DNA from: Haliclona indistincta
Taxonomy: Eukaryota > Porifera > Demospongiae > Haplosclerida > Chalinidae
Direction of reading: 5' to 3'
Assembly (NCBI GenBank): GCA_964017065.1
Contig: OZ024786.1
Coordinates: 6,825,047 to 6,889,046 of the forward strand
DNA: 64,000 nt
In this document: positions 22,684-33,300 of the stretch, piece by piece
How the letters are laid out: each line of letters begins with the position of its first letter
How positions within the stretch are numbered: the stretch's first letter is position 1
Position numbers and translations under genes: made by a program
Notes under the pieces: generated by a model
The model's database searches: none
The model's input: only the letters and a program-made list of their open reading frames with translations
What the model was told of the DNA's origin: nothing

Positions 22684-23929
22684 TTACTATCAAAATCAGT
22701 AATTTTAGTAACTTTACTTTATCAGTAACTTTCACAAAAGTTGATAACAAGACCAATTTTAATTAAGATCATCGAACGAGTTTGACAAAGAAGCTTTGGT
22801 ATAGTGTATCTTGAGAAAAGTGTTAAAACACCATAAACTCTGCAACTTAAACTTGGTAAAATTTTCATGACCAAACGCATTTCGATAAGACCAAAAGTTG
22901 ACCAAAACTTGTTAACAAGAGCTCCAGTAGTAAACAGAAACTTAGACAGATTCTTGATGAATTGCGTCAAGCTTGACAAATTGATTTTGAAAACTTACAA
23001 ATTTACAAAATAAAATACATGATGTGTATTCAGATGTTACAGTCTAAACATGGTAAAAGAAAGTGAGAAAAAGTACCCAAAAAATTATATTAAATTTTGA
23101 CAAGTCAAGGTTGACAAATTTGACAAAAACAAAAATACATTGGAACATTTTACAAAAATTAAATACACTTTAAATACATGATGTGTATTCAGATGTTACA
23201 GTCTAACCATGGTACAAGAAATTGACAAGAAATTAATAATGTCAATGGAAGTACACAAAAAATAAATTTATGAGATAAGAGTAATTGTGATTCTCATCAA
23301 ACAAAATAACAGTTTTTTGCTAATAATTTTCATTCATTGTCTGATCATTATTTGTATAAACAATAGCACTAAGGTGTAGGGAAAAAATATGATAAAAGCT
23401 AATAGTTAACTAAAACAATCTATTATTAAAGAATTTACAAGATAACACCAAAAATTCACCTAATAACAGTAAATGAAAAAATGTTAATAACCAGTTGTCT
23501 ACTCACATAGGGTCAATATCTGGCTTATCTGCCACTATAAAAACTAGACATAAAGGTATAAACTACAACCATCACTACTTTTACTTTGAATGTCAAATCA
23601 CAACTAGTCACTACTCCATCAGCTACAGTGTAAAACAGCTGAATGCTTAGAACAAGGTGAGAATGGACCATATGTACCAGATTAATACACAATGCACCAT
23701 AATTTTATAAATACACAAAGAAGTCTAATTTTTATTCCGATCTCGATCGAATCGACAGGTGTTTTTGGTCCCCAGCACAGAATCTTTCGTGAAAGACTTT
23801 GGAAGGAGAATCACTCAGCAATCTAGTAACTTAAAGGCAACAACATATTTGAGACAGCACTTGTCAGCAGGCATTCAGTACAGAAATGCTCTCTCTTTAC
23901 CCCCTTTGCCTGTTGATTTTATTTTTTGT

Positions 23930-23930
<1 letters not shown>

Positions 23931-23960
<30 letters not shown>

Positions 23961-23963
23961 GTG

Positions 23964-24001
<38 letters not shown>
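23931..24001. repeat. (GT)n microsatellite
   Basis: About 70 bp of TG dinucleotides with a few interruptions (GTGCGTGTGTGCATG). Apparent cysteine/valine-rich open frames across it are artefacts. Confidence 0.95.
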
Positions 24002-24006
<5 letters not shown>

Positions 24007-24448
24007 AAGTTTTTTTTTTTGTTTTTTTATATTTCTGTACACTTTGTTTATTTGGTTATTGAACTTCAGTTGGTCATATTATTGCTAATTTGCTTATTAA
24101 TAATAAGTCTAAATTCACTATAAAAATTAATTTATCAGCTATGTGACACATGAAGGCAATCAGGTAACCAAGGAGTAGGTAAAGCACTACAAAACAACAA
24201 AGACATTATTATTACCAACCACAGATCTCCTTGATACTACAAAGGCTACGAACAAGTGGTCTCGATGCATCATCAACAAGAAACATTTCAACCAAGAACC
24301 AACAATCTGATTTTTAGCTCACTCATTATATTTCAGAAGGCTCAGTATCACACATCAACTGTGTTTGGCCAGTTTCCTTAACTTACAGCTAATTTGAAGC
24401 TTGATAAAATAGATTCATAACTTTGTTCCGCCCATCCACCCACTTGCC

Positions 24449-24456
24449 TATATAAG
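24449..24456 (+). promoter_or_regulatory. Possible TATA box of the DIRS-like gag
   Basis: TATATAAG in a GC-rich context, about 70 bp before the ATG at 24526 and the only such site nearby. The assignment is inferred from position only. Confidence 0.35.
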
Positions 24457-24525
24457 GCCCCACGATAGCCATTTTCCTCGGCCTTTTTCTTAGCTCGAAC
24501 ACGTGCTCACTTCTTGACCAACCTA

Positions 24526-24975
24526 ATGGCAGACTTGAGCAGTTTCCAAGCAACTCTAGACAAAATGTCATCCAACTTCGACGCTCTTAGGAAAGACGTC
24601 GACGACATGAAACGAGGGCGAAGCTCTCGTCATCAGACTAGGCGAACACCTAGTCGATCCCCGGCACGCTCGAGGAGCCCTCGCCACGGCGGATCTAGCC
24701 GACGTGCTAGCCACTCGCGAAGTCGAGAGCCCCACGCGCACACTATGCGATCGTGGGCCAGCCAGATGGAGCTGAAAGACGGGGATGAAGAGGACCGAGT
24801 GGACTCGGAGGACGAAATCCCCGCAGGAGACCTGGTGCCAGTCTCTGAAGAGACACGGCGACTGCTAGCCACAGCATGCACGCGAAGCGTGTCCAACGAC
24901 ACCAGAAAACGGCTCAGAGGGGCATACAAACTCCCTAAAGTCGTGGCGACAAAGTCGCCCAACCTTGACAATTAG
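24526..24975 (+). CDS. Gag-like protein of a DIRS-type retrotransposon (149 aa), remnant
   Basis: The ATG at 24526 is the first in-frame methionine. The protein starts MADLSSFQATLDKMSSNFDA with a short coiled coil (residues about 1-30). An Arg/Ser-rich tract follows (about 35-85, SRSPARSRSPRHGGSSRRAS), then an acidic patch, and the end is EETRRLLATACTRSVSNDTR with ...LPKVVATKSPNLDN. The last 45 residues resemble the conserved gag segment of DIRS-like elements (xxFLxxAFxxxLxNxxRKxxxxKYxxPxVxxTRxPKLD). The protein stops at that point and no RT, RNase H or tyrosine recombinase follows. The GC-rich codon use contrasts with the AT-rich surroundings, supporting recent transposition. Confidence 0.6.
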   Translation: MADLSSFQATLDKMSSNFDALRKDVDDMKRGRSSRHQTRRTPSRSPARSRSPRHGGSSRRASHSRSREPHAHTMRSWASQMELKDGDEEDRVDSEDEIPAGDLVPVSEETRRLLATACTRSVSNDTRKRLRGAYKLPKVVATKSPNLDN

Positions 24976-24986
24976 CACACAAAGAT

Positions 24987-25080
24987 TTAATGAACACAAC
25001 ACTGAATAGTCTGGTAAAAATAGAACACTAGGGCTGACTCTAATACCAACAAGCAAACAATTCTTGACTTGCACATGAAC
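24987..25080 (+). repeat. Short direct repeat, copy 1
   Basis: The segment containing AGAACACTAGGGCTGACTCT and CAAACAATTCTTGACTT recurs at 27093-27178 in the same orientation. It follows the gag stop codon directly and may mark the element's 3' region. Confidence 0.7.
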
Positions 25081-25305
25081 ATACAAGGCTGTCCCTAATC
25101 AGTGGACTAGAATGCAAAAAGTGTAGGCCTGCACTGCCATAATCATGTGAACTGTGACAATCTAGTGTTACTATGTGCATTTCACTTGTAATGACGTCAT
25201 ACTAGCTAAAATGTATTACAGCATTCAGTGACTCAGTCAGGCGTCCGCATGCACAAGCTTTTTCGTTAAAAAAAACAACGATTGTAGACAAGTTACAGAG
25301 CTTAA

Positions 25306-25968
25306 GGTGGCGGGCACCCGTTCGCTATGAATATTAATGAGATTTTTAGAGGGCTCAGAACGTCCGACTGAAAGATCCAAGCAGTGCAAAACTCGCTGCG
25401 AAGCATCATACTATGCGTCCTAGCATATAAAACAACTCTCGGCAAAATCTGTAGAGCACGAAGTGCACGGCTTACACGAACGTGGTAGCAATTTTTCTCA
25501 CCAAATTTGTGAACGTGAGCGGCTAGCAGGACCACGATCAGCAGCCCAATAGTAAGCTATTACAATTTTCTAGGTCGTGTCGGATGCTTTTCCGAAAATT
25601 ATTTCTTTTATCTGATTTATGAGCTTATATCGTCGAGAATACGCCAGTGGGCTACACAAAGCCAGAGCTACCTAAATTTTAAGAACGAATTTCCACAAAA
25701 CCATCCGACACGACCTAGAAAATGTGCTCAGCTACACACTCGTCCAGGTTAGCCATTATAAGATGCTACGATTCTGCTTAAATTTGGTGAGAAGTTTCGA
25801 TACTTCAGTTGTTTTCCTTGGCAAAACAGCTGGCTGTTATGAATATAATTACCAAGCCATTCTACAATGTAGCCTGTTGCGCGGGCGCCGTGGTTGCCAT
25901 GAAGTAATGATATTCATACTGCGCATACTGCGCGTATTATTGTGCGCACTAAAAAGGTACCCGCCACC
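25306..25968. mobile_element. 663-bp TTAA-flanked non-autonomous element
   Basis: The left end TTAA-GGTGGCGGGCACCC and right end GGTACCCGCCACC-TTAA give about 15-bp terminal inverted repeats, with TTAA on both sides (25302-25305, 25969-25972). TTAA targets are typical of piggyBac and some Kolobok elements; which one cannot be decided. No transposase inside. A related end (TTAA-AGTGGCGGGTATCC) occurs alone at 54044. Confidence 0.75.
25563..25723. repeat. Nested inverted repeat inside the TTAA element
   Basis: ATTTTCTAGGTCGTGTCGGA at the left and its exact complement TCCGACACGACCTAGAAAAT at the right enclose about 115 bp. This is probably a second foldback element inserted into the first. Confidence 0.75.
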
Positions 25969-26009
25969 TTAAATTATGATAATTTATTTACACAATGCAA
26001 TCATCCACC

Positions 26010-26531
26010 TACAGCAAATTTCAGCTATCTTGAAACACTTGTCTAATGTTCAAACCAGCATTTCATCCACTTAACACTTTACCAAGCCAAATGCAGAATT
26101 GAGCCTGAGGAAGCTTTAACATCTGATAAATAGTGTTGGGCTCTTGTTCTCTATATTCACAAGATCTGAACCCTATCGAACACTGCTTCAGTAATGTGAA
26201 ATTGTTTTTATTGACCAATGAAGATACTGCCCGAAAAAGTGCGCGCAAGACATAAAACTCTTGATAACAGCTGAATTCGCCTCAATAACTAGTGAAGATT
26301 GTTGTGCATGGTCTCGTAACCGTGGCTATTTGTATCTAGATGATCTGGTTATAATTATCATGTGTATTTTTAATAGCTGCAATACATAGAGCGGCTCAGT
26401 GCAATTTTCACAAACTTGAAGCCATAACTCACTTCTCAGGCTCACTTACTAGTTAGCGCTAAAGTGTTAAGTGGATGAAATGCTGGATTGAACATTAGAC
26501 AAGCGTTTCAAGATAACTGGAATTTGCTGTA
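26010..26531. mobile_element. 522-bp MITE with about 70-bp inverted ends
   Basis: Left arm 26010-26080 (TACAGCAAATTTCAGCTATC...) pairs with right arm 26461-26531, with only a few mismatches. Both ends are TACAGCAAATT, with TA at the border. The interior has no coding signal. The long terminal repeats and TA border suggest a Tc1/mariner-type non-autonomous element. Confidence 0.8.
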
Positions 26532-27092
26532 ACAAAATATGCTGTGAAAGCGAATACCAATCGAACAGATTTGTATGGTTGTGATCGCAAAAGTGGGACC
26601 AAGAAATGGCTTCAACCGTTGCTGGTGAGAATCCAAAGCTATCAAAAAGCACAAAACGTATATATTTACACGCACCAGTACCGGAAATTTACAATAAACT
26701 AGGCAGGAACTGCAACAGGAATGTCATGAAGTCATGGATCCCTGTACCCTCCCTGAACTTTCACGATTGCACAATTACTATTACTATGAAGTGAACACAG
26801 ATGAATCAATGTTTGGAATTTCACAACTTGATTTGTGCTTCAATGAAAATTGTCTGGAATTTCATGATTGTAATATTTGCTATTTGACAGTTAAATTAGC
26901 ACATTATCACAGGGAAGACAGAGCACTGGATTTAGGAAAATACGCCACAGCTAGAACAATGGACCTGTGCTAGCTATGGAATATAGAGCACTAGAGGTGC
27001 CTTTGATTATACTCTAAATCATTGCCATTACCATAGTCATCATCATTAGAAATGAAACAAACTCACTAACTATACAGTTGCACCTCTCAGTT
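26532..27092. other. No recognised gene
   Basis: Open frames near 26606 and 26734 show no motif or splice structure. The sequence is AT-rich and apparently non-coding. Confidence 0.4.
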
Positions 27093-27178
27093 ATTTAGTG
27101 AACACAATGCTGAATAAATAGAACACTAGGGCTGACTCTAATACCAAAAATCAAACAATTCTTGACTTGGACATGGAC
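27093..27178 (+). repeat. Short direct repeat, copy 2
   Basis: Second copy of the 24987-25080 segment, with the same AGAACACTAGGGCTGACTCT core and small indels. Confidence 0.7.
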
Positions 27179-27229
27179 ACAAACTGCCTTCAAACAATGA
27201 TGACACTTGGTCGATAGCTATTCAATATA

Positions 27230-27565
27230 ACACACAAAAGGAGCTGAGCATGACCATACACCCACAAACTGTAGTACAGACCAGATACACTACCATTCAA
27301 TAACCTTCATCAGATACCATCTCATTATAAACACAGTATGGAACGAGTTGTGGCTTACTTGGAAATATATCTGAGATACTATTGTATCACCTTGCGAGCT
27401 CGAACAACAATCGTTCATGTATACCAGTCCGCTGTTCAGGTCGAGTCTTCAAATGATCAAAGTCACAGTAGTCAGTGTCGTTGCCTAAACAGCGCAGAGA
27501 AACATTCATAAACCAAACATAGATAAAATACATTGTTTAGTAGTCACAAACCTGTATGGAATTCG
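27230..27565 (-). repeat. Dispersed repeat with an exon, inverse copy at 43143-43485
   Basis: About 330 bp is the reverse complement of 43143-43485 with moderate divergence. On the minus strand an exon fits at 27484-27391, with acceptor GCGCTGTTTAG and donor GTGATAC, encoding NDTDYCDFDHLKTRPEQRTG then IHERLLFELA. In the other copy the same exon is frameshifted. The protein is not recognised. Confidence 0.65.
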
Positions 27566-29373
27566 AAGGAAACATCGCGATGACTGCCAATACAAGACCC
27601 TGCCCGCAGCCCGTTCCACTCTTTCACAAGACCCTTCCCGTTCCACTCGTTCTTGCTCCACGTGGAGATAGCGCAATAATTGGGTGTGGTCAGATTTCCT
27701 ACATGTACCCGCCTTCTTTATATTGTACAGATGAGATCGGTGTCCGAGACTTATGGTGGGTATCAGCTGTAAAGTACTATGTATCTCAAGCCGAAGGAAA
27801 TAAATTCTGTTGCAAAAATATTATGTGCTTGCATGATAGCAACTTCTGCTAATCTTTTTAGTGACGAAAACATGTCAAACAGTACGAAATGTGTAAATCC
27901 GTGTACTAACCGCTGTTTTGAACTACTTCCAATGTATTTCAATAATATAATTCCACAATTCCACTGCATTGAACCACATATTATACTAACAACTGTATTG
28001 TGACTACTGAGAAAATGTTGGAAACTTGCTCTGCACTGAAAATTCATAACTCATTCAGTACTGCAGCTACTAGACACAACATGATGTGTGGTGTGATATT
28101 TACTCAGTGAAACGAGAGATATTCAAGTCTTTTTCTGTATCATGTATCGCACAGAATTAAATCAGCATAATGTATGCTAAATCTACCTGTGTCAACCCTT
28201 TTACGCTGAATTAACCCTTTACAGTGAACTGTTCATAAATAAATCACTAGGCCTATGATGACCCCACTAGAATCATGTGATCACTAGAATCCACTAGAAT
28301 CCTTTGGTGTTTTCAGCTACAATTCAGTTACGGTAATTATAGTAGAAAAGTGGTAGTGTCATGGAAAAATCCACCCCTCATTTTTGTTCTGAGGGTCTAA
28401 TGTTATTAAAAATACAGTCCCAGAACTTTTTCTTGTGATAATAATGGACCATCTATGAACTATTAAGACTGCCAGGAACTAAAAAATAGATCTTCAGGAA
28501 CTTATTGTTCGATAGAAAGAACCCCAAAAGAGTGAACTTAGATTCTTTGTATAAGTAAGATGATAATCTCATACTAATATTTACAAAATGTAGTTAATGA
28601 AATAAAAAGGAAACTGAATACCAGAAAAGAAGTGACTATGAGCTACAAATTTTGCAAGCCCATTTCTTGTCCAGTTCTTCTTCGAGATCAATACATACTG
28701 CCATTGTTTATACTTTCTGCACTTAACCATTGATATTCTTTGGAGAAATTTGCTGGCATTCTGCATTCCCAAAAAAATTGATCTGCCATTGCGTTCTTAC
28801 TCTTGTCTTATTGCTTCTTCCAATCTTCAATGAAAAGGGGGAAATATTCCATCTACAAAGCATCTATATTTATACAAATAAAAAATTATAATTAAACCAC
28901 TTGACTACTACTGTTGTATACCTGTGCAGGTGGCTCCTCATACTACTGGATCTTGATTAAAGTACAGACTACATACTAGGGTGATCGCACTTTTGCATAT
29001 GCGATCTACAGTTGACACCTCCACACTGTTGCTGCACTTGCGTAGTATTGTTGTCATAATTATTATAATACCAATGTATGTACATAAATCATGCACTGTT
29101 ATTTCCTTCCTGACAGTGTGAACAATTTGCAACTGTGTTAATTAAGGTATATTAATATTATGCATGCTGTCAAACACATCCACATGACCAGGTTTGATAG
29201 TTGCTCAGTGATGTTCCCCAGAGTGCATAAAATATGTTTTGCAAACATTAAATTCCAACACAGTCCATATAGCATTGGATCATCATTGGGGGCTCTACCC
29301 TCATCGTCCATTCTCAACACGATGTGGTCAGAAACAGGCTGTAAAAAAACATCACATATGGGAAGTCAGTGGT
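27566..29373. other. Intergenic, no recognised gene
   Basis: AT-rich sequence with short open frames on both strands (near 27556, 27779, 28581, 29160), none with a family motif. The short repeat ACTAGAATC occurs a few times at 28267-28301. Nothing further is supported. Confidence 0.4.
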
Positions 29374-29471
29374 GTTACCATTCGATGCTTGTTCCTTGTT
29401 GGTTTGCATTGAGTACCAGTGGTAGATTTCTTTATCCCTACATCCTTTTGATTTCGATAGAAATCTTTTTA
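29374..29471 (+). repeat. Inverted repeat flanking the phosphatase gene (left)
   Basis: About 95 bp including GATTTCTTTATCCCTACAT and TTTCGATAGAAATC is present in reverse complement at 35574-35666, beyond the end of the receptor phosphatase gene. Each copy ends in the partial palindrome TTTCTATCGAAA. Confidence 0.8.
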
Positions 29472-30330
29472 TTTTTTTTTATACTACACACATGAGTACC
29501 AGTTCGTTGGCTGGTTACTAGTTCAGCTACTACTGCTGTGACCACATGTACTTTTTGAGCTAGCACTGATAAATTAAACTGAGCTACACAATCTCACTGA
29601 CATAGGAGAGTCTATAGAAGAGAAGAGAGAGCTATAACTAACTTACCTAGCTGGTCTGGGCTGTGTTGGTGTACATACTAGACCGTCACATAATTCTCAT
29701 GCATTGCACAATATGGCTTGTGTCTTTGTTTGCTTTTAAAACAGTCAGAATTTGTGTTGACACAAGTTAGTGTTTCTTTGAACAAATTGTTGTCAAAATT
29801 TAGTTACATGTGTACAGTGACATAATGATTCCTTTCCATTCTAAGTTTCTAACTCTCTTCTTCTCTTACCTCTTCTTTTCCCCTCTCTTTTCCATACAAC
29901 TGTGGATAGCCTTTTGGCTGTTGTGAGGCTAAAGCTTGCCCATTCCTTAACTTTCTGCTGTATGTTGAATTATTAGTCTACATAAATTATTCACTGCATG
30001 GTGACTATGTATGGCTCGAATATGCAATTAAACATGGTCAGAAATTTTGAAAGCAAATTTAGATTCAAATATAACTTTTGTTGTTGTTATTTTTTGTAAA
30101 ATTATGCCAACAGCCCATCAAATGAAGTGTGTAGTCAAAGAATGGAGATAATTTACAGTTTTAAATTAATTGATCTTACTGGGTGATGCAGCTGCTTGGG
30201 TAGATTTGATGTTTCACCCAAAGCTATAGAAATTTACTTAATTATAATCATGTGTACTTAGCTGGGTTTTTGTTATGATTGCTTAGTGTTTGGTCTATAT
30301 AAACTGTCAAAATATTATTTTGCACTAAGC
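29472..30330. other. Upstream region of the phosphatase gene
   Basis: No exon was recognised. A small hairpin, TAGCCTTTTGGCTGTTGTGAGGCTA, lies near 29908-29932. The sequence TATATAAA at 30296 lies only 28 bp before the ATG, too close to be a convincing TATA box for that start. Confidence 0.4.
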
Positions 30331-33300
30331 ATGTTAGGTAATATCAAGATAGTACTGTCTGTGCTGCTGTTAGAGGGCTGGTTCTCCTTAGCTCAGAATG
30401 GTGGCTGTCTTCCTGATCCTCCCAAACCATTGAAGCTTAGTCAACCTGGCAACCTGCTGAGCAACAATGTCCCAAGAATACTCACGGATGGTGAGCCAGA
30501 CACTCGATTCCGACCACTTATTGGAGGATATGGTACAGATCCATGGGCAGTGTTCAGTGAGCCTCAGGTTAAGCAGTATGGTCTGTGGTGTCAAGTTAGA
30601 CAAGCGAAAACTAATAGTATGTCAGACAGTAACATTGGAGACTGGTACTATCCTACATCTAGCGGCTTTACTATGCTTACCATCACTACTAATGATGGCA
30701 CTCCATACCAGTCACTGAAATGTACTAACCAAATTGGACTAGTAGTGGATAGTGACTTGACCAACTACCAGGGTATTGTGAGGTGTACCACTGCTGTACC
30801 TGGACTAGACACTGACAGTAACTACATGGCAGTGTATAATGATAGTGTGTTTGAAGCTTTGAGAGAATGTAAGTTAGTTGAAACTTCAAAGCTATAACTT
30901 ATTGCATTTTATAGCTGGACCAATAGTAAACTCTACCTTGACGCTCTCCATACTCTCATCACGAGATGCTGATTCAAACATCACATTCAGTCTCTCCTTC
31001 AATACATCATTTGGACCACCATCTCATATTCAATGCACTCGTGATGGCAGTAATATACTCAGTGGAAGAGGAATTGTATCAGGAGTAGATTATGAGGTGA
31101 TCAGGTCTCAGTATATCAGTAGCTCACAACCAGACATGACTCGTCTGTCATTCAATCAAACACGACCAAGAATAGGAGCGACATATCAATGTGCTGTAAC
31201 TGTTGAAGGACGTCGAAACATTGCATCTGGTAGAACTAGCTAGTGACTATACCTTTGATCTACTGAGTAGTGGTACCTCTAGTATCACAGTGACTGGTGA
31301 GTGACTGCAGTACTGCTCACTACTAGTCCTCCTCTCCTCATCAGTTGCAGGCACACCCACTGCTGTTGCTGCCAACATGACTGGCTACAACTCTATCCTG
31401 GTCTCTTGGACTGCTCCATCTCCAGAACCAGCTGGCAATGACGTGTTCTACAAGACAGCATCAGCTGGAGTGAGTAGCAGACTCAGTGGAGGGACCACCA
31501 GCAACACTGAGCTGACACTGACTGGAATAACACTGGGAGAGACATACTCCATCTTTGTAGTGGCGTTTGTAGCCGAGGGAGATCCTCTGTTACCTAGTGC
31601 TCACAGCAACACAACATTGATCGCCATACGTAAGTATTATTGTGTGAAGTATATAATAATAATTATTTTAAATACTGTTAATGGATCAGTCACTACCCAC
31701 ACCACTACCTCTCTCAATGCTGGTAGTAATTGTACTGTCAGTGTAACAGCTGTGTATGGTAGTAACACCAGTAACACAATCATCTCATCTACTATCACAA
31801 CTGGTATCTGCATGTCATTTGGTAAGACATCAGTAGCACTTGCCCATGTATAATTATTTCAATTTCAACTTTGCCTCCTTTGATCACTATTTCTATTAAT
31901 GCAGTACCAACTCCATCTGTTGCATCTGCATCAACATTGTGTAAGAAATAGCTATTAATTAATTACATTTTACGATACTTTTTACAGCAATACCAGCTGT
32001 TGTTGGATCAGTTATTGCTTTGATTATCATCATAATTGCAGTAACAGTTATTGTGTTGGTGACTATGGTCATTCTGATTAGGTAAAAATCTGTTGCAACA
32101 TGTATTAAACCTTGTCTACATAGAAAAAGAATCAATTTGCTGTGCACTATTTGAAAGATGGTCCTAAAATAGATAAAGAACTAAGTACAGATCCTACCTA
32201 TGATGTTATAGGTAAGGTAGTGTGTATGCAATACAAAGACAATCCAGATATTCAAATTCTGTGCATATGACCTTTTGTATCCATTACTTGGCTGCAGTGG
32301 ATAGTGAACAAGTCATTTCATGTAATAAGCCATCGATCACAATGTTTCCTGAGGACAGTATCAGTGTAGTGGAGGGTAGGAATGAGGTACTACCAGTAAA
32401 GATCCTTGGTCAGTCCTCTCTCACATGGTACCATGACAACACTCGTCTGGGCAGTGACTATGCTCATGAGATATCCAGTGATGGTAGTCTAACCATCATC
32501 ACAGCGGAGATGAGTCACTCAGGAACTTATCGACTAGTGGCTAGTAACAATGAGGGAGCTGTTGAGAAACAGGTCCAACTGAGTGTGATCAGTGAAGAGA
32601 GTGAAGAGACACTACCATCAGCTGTGCAGACAGCAGAGGAGAGAGAACCAATCCCTGTGACAGGGTTTGGACAGTATGTGTCTCAGAACCATGCTAACAC
32701 AAACCATGGCTTCAATCAGTTATATAAAGTGAACCAATAACCATAACCTATAATTATCACATTCTCTCTCGTGCAGTCTCTTGATAGTTGTGAAAGTGAT
32801 CACTCAGTTACAATTGGTGTTACTGTAACCAATAAACCATTCAACAGATTCAAAAACATTACAGTCTGTGAGTATAATACGTAATATTATGCACTCTCTA
32901 AGAATAAATAATTGTTGAGCACATAATTCATCGTAGTGCAACCACTCAGTGGGTGTGCTGATTTCTCAAGAGACTACATCAATGCCTCATATGTTGATGT
33001 AAGCTAACGATGCAAATTCTGTGTACAAACAAGACTAATGAAACATTGTTGTTGTTTATATTTCACATATATAGTGATTTAGAGCGCGAAGTGCATAAAC
33101 ATTGATTGTTAAATATGGACTTATCATAATATTGAAACTGAGAGCTAAACAGGTTAAAACGTACACTTGTGTGTTAAAAAAAACTTGTATAACATACACA
33201 CATTTGCTTATGTGTGACCATCACTATAACATCCTTCAATGTAGGGATATGAAACCCCACAAAAATTCATCGCTTGTCAAGGTAATGGGCTGTTTCTTTG

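Larger units (their letters stand above)
20220..24000 (+). repeat. Large dispersed repeat, copy 1 (inverted relative to the other two)
   Basis: AT-rich sequence shared with 45735-48400 and 54960-57900, which lie in the opposite orientation. Shared landmarks: an exon starting MMT...AKQAAQI (20248-20331, GTAAGT donor), the 'ESFAKRAIG'-type exon with GTGAGG donor (21630), long AT-rich intron-like sequence, the CAGCTGTTTTACACTGTAG motif (minus strand here, near 23630), and an exon-like end encoding VPSTESFVKDFGRRITQ near 23766. Copy 1 lacks the internal tandem duplication of the other copies and has extra sequence at about 20540-21520. It probably derives from one OTU-family gene or an element carrying it. 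Confidence 0.8.

Noticed and set aside
23926..24123. Cys/Val-rich protein
   Set aside because: A translation of the (GT)n microsatellite.
30296..30303. TATATAAA as promoter of the phosphatase gene
   Set aside because: Only 28 bp before the ATG, which would leave no 5' UTR.
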